From Vulcanimicrobiota bacterium (GTDB lineage: Bacteria; Vulcanimicrobiota; Vulcanimicrobiia; Vulcanimicrobiales; Vulcanimicrobiaceae): a stretch of DNA of 5,960 nucleotides. The stretch lies in the NCBI GenBank assembly GCA_019245995.1, contig JAFAQW010000243.1:1-5960 (forward strand), written 5' to 3'. Under the pieces are notes generated by a model. The model did no database searches and was not told the origin of the DNA. It saw only the letters and a program-made list of their open reading frames with translations. Below are positions 1-4,959 of the stretch, one piece after another. The first letter of the stretch is position 1. Every line of letters starts with the position of its first letter. A program made the translations under genes and the position numbers.

Positions 1-27
1 GAGCTGCGCGACGCCAAGGCGTCGTAA
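1..27 (+). CDS. Possible C-terminal end of an upstream gene (partial)
   Basis: One frame reads ELRDAKAS and then TAA at 25-27, two bases before the nfo start codon. This would fit the end of a cotranscribed upstream gene in a compact operon. Only eight codons are visible, so neither the product nor the reality of the gene can be judged. The AAGG just before its stop could serve as the ribosome binding site for nfo. Confidence 0.35.
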   Translation, partial: ELRDAKAS

Positions 28-29
28 AG

Positions 30-935
30 ATGCGCATCGGACTGCACGTGCACGCGTCGGGCGGCTATAAAAAGGCCGTCGAACATGCGAAGAGCGCGGG
101 ATCCAGCGCCATGCAGGTGTTCTCGACGAACCCTCGCAGCTACCGGCGCACCGCCCCGGACCTTGCGGCCATCGAGGGCTTCGCGCAACTGCGGCGTGAA
201 GCGAATATCGATCCCTGCGTAATCCACACCTCATATTTGGTGAATCTGGCCAGCGCAGATCCGAAGATCTCCGACGGCTCCGTGCGCTTGCTGCAACACG
301 ATCTCGACGTCGCGGCGAAGGGCGGCATTCGCTTCGTCAACACCCACCTGGGTTCGTACGGCACGCGGGACCGGCGCGAGGCGTTTGCCGCAGTCTGCCG
401 CGCGCTCGAGAGCGCATTACGCTCGATTCCGGCGGGTGTGATCCTCGTGCTGGAAAACTCCGCCGGCGCAGGCAATCTCGCCGGCGGCACGCTCGAGGAG
501 CTGGGCGCTTTCGTCGCGAGCCTCGCCCATCCACAACTCGGCGTTTGTCTCGACACGGCGCACGCGTGGGCGACGGGTTACCAGATCGATTCGGTGTCGG
601 GCGTCGAAACGTTCGTGGAAAGAGCGGATCGCGAGATTGGCCTGGACCGCGTCGTGCTCTTTCACTTCAACGATACGCAGGTTCCCCTCGGCGGGAATCG
701 CGATCGCCATTGGCACATCGGCGAAGGGAATGTGGGATTCGAGGGTTTTCGAGCGCTGCTCGCGCACCCGCGGTTGCGCGAGAAAACGGCGATCCTAGAA
801 ACTCCGGGAACCGACGCCGACGATCTGCGCAACATGCAGACCATCTTGGCGATCGAGAAAGGCGTATCGGCCCAGAGGTCAGACGAGCGGCCATCCCAAC
901 AGTCGGGCGAGCGGGTATTTCACCCGAGCGATTAG
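30..935 (+). CDS. nfo: Endonuclease IV (apurinic/apyrimidinic endonuclease, Xylose isomerase-like TIM barrel)
   Basis: The enzyme cleaves the DNA backbone 5' to abasic sites and removes 3' blocking groups in base excision repair, using a three-zinc centre. All nine ligands expected from E. coli Nfo can be placed: H66 (VIHTSYLVNL), H106 (NTHLGSYG), E142 (LENSAG), D175 and H178 (CLDTAHAWATGY), H212 (FHFNDT), D225 and H227 (RDRHWHIGEG) and E257 (ILETPG). The start MRIGLHVHASGG matches the family N-terminus, so the ATG is secure. An AAGG lies about 10 bases upstream. The family normally ends near residue 280. Here a polar tail of about 20 residues follows the last helix, and its last seven codons lie inside the palindromic element at 912-964, with the stop codon in that element's loop. 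The tail is probably dispensable. Identity is very sure; the role of the tail is unknown. Confidence 0.96.
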   Translation: MRIGLHVHASGGYKKAVEHAKSAGSSAMQVFSTNPRSYRRTAPDLAAIEGFAQLRREANIDPCVIHTSYLVNLASADPKISDGSVRLLQHDLDVAAKGGIRFVNTHLGSYGTRDRREAFAAVCRALESALRSIPAGVILVLENSAGAGNLAGGTLEELGAFVASLAHPQLGVCLDTAHAWATGYQIDSVSGVETFVERADREIGLDRVVLFHFNDTQVPLGGNRDRHWHIGEGNVGFEGFRALLAHPRLREKTAILETPGTDADDLRNMQTILAIEKGVSAQRSDERPSQQSGERVFHPSD

Positions 936-964
936 CCCGAGAATTAGCGAGGGTGAAATACCCG
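912..964. repeat. Long palindromic element (14-bp perfect stem) at the 3' end of nfo
   Basis: The left arm CGGGTATTTCACCC (912-925) is the exact reverse complement of the right arm GGGTGAAATACCCG (951-964), with 25 bases between. The loop holds two direct copies of ATTAGC (931-936 and 943-948), and CCCGAG occurs three times in the element (923-928, 936-941, 961-966). The nfo stop codon (933-935) lies in the loop. The stop of the convergent small ORF (969-971) lies just outside the right arm. No T-run follows the stem on either strand, so it is not a standard intrinsic terminator. It could protect the 3' ends of both messages, or be one copy of a dispersed REP-like repeat. The second idea is inference, since only one copy is visible here. 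Confidence 0.85.
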
Positions 965-968
965 AGCC

Positions 969-1106
969 TTACGTGACGCGGAGGTGCGGCAGGCGGAGGT
1001 TGGATTCCAGGAATAGGATCGAATCGGCCCGGTTGACTTTGAGCCGCAAGTCGATGTCTCCGATGTCGGCGACGAGCGGGGCGGTGCGAATGGGATCGCG
1101 GAACAT
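969..1106 (-). CDS. Small protein of unknown function, 45 residues
   Basis: The reading frame begins MFRDPIRTAPLVADIGDI and ends LPHLRVT before a TAA. I do not recognise the family. Three points support a real gene. About 38 of 45 codons end in G or C, whereas the ten in-frame codons upstream of the ATG mostly do not. An AGAGG lies 11 bases before the ATG. An exact-consensus sigma70-type promoter sits upstream and would give a leader of about 30 bases. The protein has mixed charge with alternating hydrophobic residues (DIDLRLKV, SILFLESNLRL) that would suit short beta strands. It has no signal peptide, membrane segment or cysteines. It converges on nfo, with the palindromic element between the two stops. 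It could be a small regulatory protein, or the surviving start of a longer gene cut off by the palindromic element. Confidence 0.6.
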   Translation of the reverse strand: MFRDPIRTAPLVADIGDIDLRLKVNRADSILFLESNLRLPHLRVT

Positions 1107-1121
1107 TTCTTTGTGAACCTC

Positions 1122-1150
1122 TTGACGGATTGGTAACCTTCATTCATTAT
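1122..1150 (+). promoter_or_regulatory. Probable sigma70-type promoter for the CGNR regulator and dinB
   Basis: TTGACG (1122-1127, five of six consensus) is followed by a 17-bp spacer and CATTAT (1145-1150, four of six). Transcription would start near 1157, giving a leader of about 60 bases before the regulator's ATG. It lies face to face with the stronger minus-strand promoter, and the two -10 boxes overlap. The call rests on hexamer match and position only. Confidence 0.5.
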
Positions 1151-1174
1151 ATGATGGTGACAGTAACTTGTCAA
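1146..1174 (-). promoter_or_regulatory. Exact-consensus sigma70-type promoter for the small ORF
   Basis: Read on the minus strand, TTGACA (1174-1169) is followed by a 17-bp spacer and TATAAT (1151-1146). Both hexamers and the spacing match the bacterial housekeeping consensus exactly. Transcription would start near 1139-1140 and run leftwards into the 45-residue ORF. Its -10 box overlaps the -10 box of the plus-strand promoter by five bases, so polymerase could probably not occupy both at once. An unregulated promoter this strong would be unusual, which suggests a repressor acts here. Confidence 0.8.
1158..1173. promoter_or_regulatory. Candidate operator (TGACA-N6-TGTCA inverted repeat)
   Basis: TGACAGTAACTTGTCA has perfect 5-bp inverted arms around a 6-bp centre. 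It overlaps the minus-strand -35 box and the likely start site of the plus-strand promoter, so a bound protein could block both. The inner AGTAACT (1162-1168) resembles GGTAACC (1132-1138), whose centre is 30 bp away, about three helical turns. This could be two half-sites on one DNA face. The layout resembles operators of dimeric repressors. Binding by the adjacent CGNR protein is a guess. Confidence 0.35.
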
Positions 1175-1215
1175 CCGTCTTTGCCGGTGAAAATCGAAGG
1201 GGCACCGGCGGGCCC

Positions 1216-1758
1216 ATGAGCACCCCCTCGGACCTCGCACCGGGTGGTCTGGAGCTAATCCGGCGCTTTGTCAATACCGCGGAGCTGCCCGACGGGCCCG
1301 ACGAGCTGCGGTCGCTGGAAACGGCGCGGGCGTGGTGCCTCAGTCACGGCCTCGCGCCGGTGAAGAACGAAGAACACCTGGCGCTCTTGGGGGCGTTCCG
1401 GGAGGCGCTTCGGGCGCTGCTGTTTGCGAATAACGGCGCCGGCGACCCACACGATGCCTGGGCGGCACTCGGTCCGTTCTTGGCCAGCACGCGGCTCAGC
1501 CTGGCCGTCAACTCCGACCGGGGCCTAGAGTTGCGTCCCGAAGACAAGGGGCCGATCGCGTCGCTGTTAGCGATGGTGTACGAGTCGCAACTGCTCGGGA
1601 CGTGGCAACGCCTGCGCGCGTGCCGAAAGCCGACTTGCCGCTTCGCCTACTACGATCGCACGAAGAACGCATCGCGCGCCTGGTGCAGCATGGCGTCTTG
1701 CGGCAATCAGGCGAAGGCGCAGCGTCGCCGGCAACGCGAAAAACAACTGCCTGCGTAG
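1216..1758 (+). CDS. CGNR zinc-finger protein with ABATE-type N-terminal domain (putative stress-linked transcription regulator)
   Basis: The N-terminal half (about residues 10-125) has the LELIRRFVNTAEL start and the LETARAWCLSHGL segment of the ABATE domain, annotated as a putative stress-induced regulator. The C-terminal 45 residues form the CGNR zinc finger, with presumed zinc ligands C136, C141, C157 and C162 in CRKPTC and WCSMASCGN, followed by a basic tail (QRRRQREKQ) suited to DNA contact. The signature reads CGNQ here, so the usual Arg is Gln. I chose the ATG at 1216 because it places the FVNT motif at the usual distance; an in-frame TTG at 1168 would add 16 residues. GAAGGGG lies about 13 bases upstream. 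The stop codon is 7 bp before dinB, so the two are probably cotranscribed, and dinB may depend on translation of this gene. Family is confident. Its targets are unknown, though control of its own operon is plausible. Confidence 0.88.
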   Translation: MSTPSDLAPGGLELIRRFVNTAELPDGPDELRSLETARAWCLSHGLAPVKNEEHLALLGAFREALRALLFANNGAGDPHDAWAALGPFLASTRLSLAVNSDRGLELRPEDKGPIASLLAMVYESQLLGTWQRLRACRKPTCRFAYYDRTKNASRAWCSMASCGNQAKAQRRRQREKQLPA

Positions 1759-1765
1759 GTGCGGC

Positions 1766-2806
1766 ATGATCGCGCACTTCGATGTTGATGCGTTTTACGC
1801 CAATGTCGCGATTCGCGATAACCCCGCGTTGCGCGGCAAACCCGTCGCCGTCGCCGGAAGTAGCCGCCGCGCCGTCGTGCTCACCGCATCGTACGAAGCG
1901 CGTCCGTACGGCGTGCGTTCGGCGATGCCGCTGTACAAGGCGCGGGCGGCGTGTCCGCAGCTCGTCGTCGTGCCGCCCGAGATGCAAAAGTATCGCGCGG
2001 TATCGCGCGAGATCTTCGCCATCTTACGGGGAACGGATCGCCCCGTCGAAGGGCTTTCGCTCGACGAAGCCTTCGTCGATCTGGGCGATGTCGCGTTCGA
2101 CCAGGCCTGCAGCGCGGCGAACGACGTGCGGCGCCAACTCTTCGCCGCAACGGGACTGACCGTGAGCGCGGGCGTGGCGAGCGGAAAAATGACCGCGAAG
2201 ATCGCCTCGGACTCGTGCAAGCCGGATGGCTTATTGGCGGTCGCGCCCGGTGATGAAGGTCACTTTCTCGCGCCGCTGCCGGTCGGCCGGCTCTGGGGAA
2301 TCGGTCCCAAGATGCAACGGCGATTGGAAGTGTTCGGCGTTACGACGATTGGCGACGTTGCGACGCTGGAACCGGTGCGCGCGCGCGAGCTCTTCGGGTT
2401 GTGGTGGCACGAGGCGTGCGACCTGGCGCGTGGCATCGATCCTCGTCCCGTCGAGCAAGAGCGAGAGACCAAATCCATTTCAACCGAGGAAACGTTCGAG
2501 TTCGACGAAAGCGACGAACGCCGCCTGATCGCCCTGCTGCGCGTTCAGGCGCGCGAGCTCGCCGCAACGCTCCAGGAAGAAGGCATGGCCGCGCAGACCG
2601 TCGGCGTGAAGATCAAACGCGCCGATTTTTCCGTCGTCGCACGCCAGACGCATCTCGCGGAGCCGACGCGCGACGAGCGGCGAATTTTCCGTGCCGCCGT
2701 GCACTGCCTGCGCCGAGCGGCGCTCGAGGGCGCGCCGGTACGGCTGCTCGGCACCAGGGTCGCCTCGCTCACGCTCGGCGACCCGCTGCAGACCACGCTC
2801 TTTTGA
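1766..2806 (+). CDS. dinB: DNA polymerase IV (DinB-type, Y-family translesion polymerase)
   Basis: The enzyme copies damaged templates in an error-prone way. At 346 residues it is normal for the family (about 350). The palm carries the catalytic acids D6 (HFDVDAFY) and D100-E101 (LSLDEAFVDL). Y11 sits at the steric-gate position that excludes ribonucleotides. The fingers show SYEARPYGVRSAMP (42-55). Next come AGVASGKMTAKIASDSCKPDG (135-155), where AGVASGKMTAKI replaces the more usual VGIAPNKFLAKI, and the helix-hairpin-helix segment LWGIGPKMQRRLEVFG (176-191). The little-finger domain fills about 235-336. The protein ends in QTTLF, a good match to the beta-clamp binding pentapeptide. AGGTG overlapping the stop of the upstream gene places a ribosome binding site 4 bases before the ATG, so the start is secure. 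No LexA box was recognised, so control probably comes from the promoter ahead of the CGNR gene. Confidence 0.96.
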   Translation: MIAHFDVDAFYANVAIRDNPALRGKPVAVAGSSRRAVVLTASYEARPYGVRSAMPLYKARAACPQLVVVPPEMQKYRAVSREIFAILRGTDRPVEGLSLDEAFVDLGDVAFDQACSAANDVRRQLFAATGLTVSAGVASGKMTAKIASDSCKPDGLLAVAPGDEGHFLAPLPVGRLWGIGPKMQRRLEVFGVTTIGDVATLEPVRARELFGLWWHEACDLARGIDPRPVEQERETKSISTEETFEFDESDERRLIALLRVQARELAATLQEEGMAAQTVGVKIKRADFSVVARQTHLAEPTRDERRIFRAAVHCLRRAALEGAPVRLLGTRVASLTLGDPLQTTLF

Positions 2807-2813
2807 AGCTGCG

Positions 2814-3938
2814 CTAGCGCTCCAGGACTTCCACCTGATTGGTGTTGTCGTCGTTGAAGTAGATTTTCGTGTCGGCCGGCGACGAGCCCGTTGCGGCCAT
2901 TCCGAAGATCGCGCCCGCCGCGCCCTTGTCGACGTTACGAGCCTCGATGACCTTATCGGCCTTCGTAGAGATCTCGAGTATCAGGTTTTTCCCGGCTGGA
3001 TCCAGGGTGTTGCCGACTACCAGATTACCGTTGGGCAACAGTGCGGTGCTGATCGGTCCGTTGAGTGGGGCTCCTGCGACGACGACGCGCGCGTCGCGGG
3101 CCGATACACCTTCGAATTTCATCCCGTGATCTTTGGCTTTGATGCCGCCTGCGGGGATCGTGGAAACGTTTTTGAACGCGACGACCGTGTTATTGTCGCC
3201 GTCGGCGAAATAGAGCGTATCCGAGTTCGCATCGTAGGCGAGCCCCGATGGCGCCAACGCGGTCCCCGGTTTGCCGTGGTTCACGGGAAAGCCCGTCGCG
3301 ATCACGTCGTACGTGAACCTCGAACTGAGATTTATCCGAACCACGCTGCCGTCGCCGGCGTTGGTCTCGTAGAAGGCGGCCGGCCCGGCCTTGGGCTGCG
3401 CAAACACTTGTCCCCATGGCTGCCGAAACGGCTTGCCGGAGATGTTCTGAATCAATTTGCCGTTGGAATCGAGCACGGGATTGTCGTCGGCCACCATCGC
3501 GGACGCCCAAATCGTGTCGTCGGGAGCGAGGGCCAGCGCATCGCAACCGACGAGCGTCTCGTTCGAGGAAACGTGCGTCGGCGTAGCGCCCTTCACGGGA
3601 TGCAGCGCCACGATCGAACGTCCCGTTCCCTGCACGTTCGACTTCCCGTTGAAATTGCAGATCACGAGGTCCCCGGCGGTGAATTTGCCGGCGGTGACCG
3701 TTGCGACGGTCAATCCGTACGGATTCTGCGCACCGTCGGCAGGGTCGACGGCCGAGCCGATAACGACTTGATGCTTCAGCTGCTTCAGCACGGAAAAGTC
3801 CGGAGACATCTCGTCGCTTAGTGCCGGCGACGGCGCACGCAGCGGCGTTGGAGGCGTGGCGGTCATGCCGGCGTTGCATCCGCTTGCGAGGAGCAGCATC
3901 GCGCAAGCGGCTGGAATTATTGAGCGAATATCTTGCAT
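2814..3938 (-). CDS. Lipoprotein with NHL/SMP-30-like beta-propeller
   Basis: The first 20 residues (MQDIRSIIPA, then hydrophobic ACAMLLLASG) form a lipoprotein signal peptide. The invariant Cys is C21 in LLASGC; Asn at the next position would allow sorting to an outer membrane. A Pro/Ala/Ser-rich linker (25-45) follows. The rest looks like a propeller of about six blades, with NPYGLTV and GDLVICNFNG (72-98), GCDALALAPDDTIWAS (131-146), FYETNAGDGSVVRINL (189-204), APSGLAYDANSDTLYFADGDNN (229-250), ALLPNGNLVVGNTLDP (299-314) and KIYFNDDNTNQVEVLE (358-373). The repeated DGDNN and GDGS turns are typical of NHL-type propellers. No catalytic residues can be assigned, so ligand binding or envelope scaffolding is only a guess. 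The ATG fits the signal peptide, but no clear ribosome site precedes it. The gene lies 51 bp after the acetyltransferase and converges on dinB with a 7-bp gap. Confidence 0.85.
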   Translation of the reverse strand: MQDIRSIIPAACAMLLLASGCNAGMTATPPTPLRAPSPALSDEMSPDFSVLKQLKHQVVIGSAVDPADGAQNPYGLTVATVTAGKFTAGDLVICNFNGKSNVQGTGRSIVALHPVKGATPTHVSSNETLVGCDALALAPDDTIWASAMVADDNPVLDSNGKLIQNISGKPFRQPWGQVFAQPKAGPAAFYETNAGDGSVVRINLSSRFTYDVIATGFPVNHGKPGTALAPSGLAYDANSDTLYFADGDNNTVVAFKNVSTIPAGGIKAKDHGMKFEGVSARDARVVVAGAPLNGPISTALLPNGNLVVGNTLDPAGKNLILEISTKADKVIEARNVDKGAAGAIFGMAATGSSPADTKIYFNDDNTNQVEVLER

Positions 3939-3989
3939 AGTGCCGTGACTTTACCGGCCCGATGTAAAAAAAGCCTAAAGTAACGCTGT

Positions 3990-4949
3990 TTATATATGGT
4001 CGGTTCGCCAGCAGAAGTCTCCGTGTGCGGACCGCTGCACGGCCGCGATCAGACGCCGGCCTGGCGCACGCAGCGGGGCCATCATTAGAATCGCCCGGCT
4101 TCGCCGCCGCACGAGTCCCGCGGGCAGGAGCGCGCGCGCCGCCGGCGGCGGTAGCCAGCCGATCACGCGTCGCAAGTCCCCGGCCGCGGCCCGTAACAGC
4201 GCTGCGATGGCGCCGGGACTTGCGCGTTCGGTCCAGCCGAACTCGTCGAAAAGGAACGCATCCTTCTCGGGTGCGCGCACGCCCAAGACGTAGGCGCAAA
4301 TTTCGCCCCGACGTTTCGCAATGAAATGCGTGGCCTGACCGCAAACCTGCGCTGACGCGTGCGCCAGGCGCATGGCGATCCAGTCCCACACAGACGGACT
4401 GCGCTCGAACGCGGCGGCCGTTTGCCGGCGCCCGTTCTCGAAGCATTTGCGTAGCCCGCGCCAATGCTCCCGACTCAGCGGAGCTAACTCCAGGCGTTCA
4501 GCGGGGAGCGCGCCCGCGCGCAGCGTCAGTTCCCGCGACGGCAACGCCGAAAAGCCGAGATCGGCGTAGAACTGCGGGCGAATATCGGAGAAGAGATACG
4601 CCACGTCGTGCCCGTGCTCTCGCGCGAGATCGAGCGCCGACGCCAGCATGAGGCTGGCGTAACCGCGTCCGCGGTACTCTACCGGCGTAAAGACGGCCCC
4701 GAAGCCGACCGCCTTCAGTCGCTGGGAATCGTGTTGCACCGTTCGCTCGTACCACTTGAATGATGCGACACGCCGGCCGCCGTCGTAGAGGCCCATTGTC
4801 CGGTACGATCGCCGGCCGTACGTGCTACGCGCGAGCTCGATCGTCTGCGCGGCATACTCGTCCAGCGAGCGCCGGCCGGCCCACAAGGACGCGGTCAGCG
4901 GGAGGACTTCGCGCGCGTACAGTGCCGCGGGAAGACGTTGCAGCCGCAT
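3990..4949 (-). CDS. GNAT-family N-acetyltransferase, two-lobed
   Basis: This would transfer an acetyl group from acetyl-CoA to an amine; the substrate is unknown. The acetyl-CoA binding core is clear: AVFTPVEYRGRGYASLML (85-102) holds the beta-4 strand and the R/Q-x-x-G-x-G/A pyrophosphate loop (R93, G94, G96), followed by the helix SALDLAREHG. SDIRPQFYADLGFSALP (121-137) is the usual end of the fold, with Y128 at the position of the common general acid. At 319 residues it is twice a minimal GNAT. Residues about 150-295 may form a second degenerate GNAT-like lobe, as in Eis-like enzymes (for example AKRRGEICAYVLGV). The start lies 10 bp after the helicase stop, so the genes are probably cotranscribed, though no good ribosome site is visible between them. 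The C-terminal end DFCWRTDHI seems a natural finish. Confidence 0.88.
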   Translation of the reverse strand: MRLQRLPAALYAREVLPLTASLWAGRRSLDEYAAQTIELARSTYGRRSYRTMGLYDGGRRVASFKWYERTVQHDSQRLKAVGFGAVFTPVEYRGRGYASLMLASALDLAREHGHDVAYLFSDIRPQFYADLGFSALPSRELTLRAGALPAERLELAPLSREHWRGLRKCFENGRRQTAAAFERSPSVWDWIAMRLAHASAQVCGQATHFIAKRRGEICAYVLGVRAPEKDAFLFDEFGWTERASPGAIAALLRAAAGDLRRVIGWLPPPAARALLPAGLVRRRSRAILMMAPLRAPGRRLIAAVQRSAHGDFCWRTDHI

Positions 4950-4959
4950 CGCGAGCCCG

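Noticed and set aside
912..964. The palindrome as a standard intrinsic terminator, or as a terminal inverted repeat of a mobile element
   Set aside because: There is no T-run on either strand and no transposase gene. The arms are only 25 bases apart, so it is a hairpin-type repeat rather than a transposon end.
1168..1215. TTG start for the CGNR gene, adding 16 residues
   Set aside because: The added residues (LSTVFAGENRRGTGGP) do not resemble the family N-terminus, and this TTG would lie only about 10 bases from the predicted transcript start.
944..1240. Alternative minus-strand frames over the small ORF (starting MNEGYQSVK or MKVTNPSRG)
   Set aside because: Their composition (Ser/Pro/Arg/Thr-rich) is that of shadow frames. 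Only the frame starting MFRDPIR has the strong G/C third-position signal, and only it has a natural end next to the palindrome.
2691..3821. A 376-residue plus-strand open frame antisense to the lipoprotein gene
   Set aside because: It overlaps the end of dinB, is antisense to a gene with a clear signal peptide and propeller pattern, and shows no domain of its own.
3939..3989. A promoter for the lipoprotein gene in the 51-bp spacer, or from TATATA near 3991-3998
   Set aside because: No -35-like hexamer lies at acceptable spacing from any -10-like sequence. The gene may simply be read from upstream.
3960..3992. Possible intrinsic terminator after the acetyltransferase (minus strand, AAACAGC / GCTTTTT with a T7 run at 3972-3966)
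   Set aside because: The stem is only seven pairs with a mismatch and mostly A-T, with a 10-base loop. It is too weak to call.
3190..4464. A 424-residue minus-strand open frame across the acetyltransferase and lipoprotein genes
   Set aside because: It is Arg/Ala-rich with no recognisable domain and overlaps two well-supported genes in another frame of the same strand. Long open shadows are expected at this GC content.
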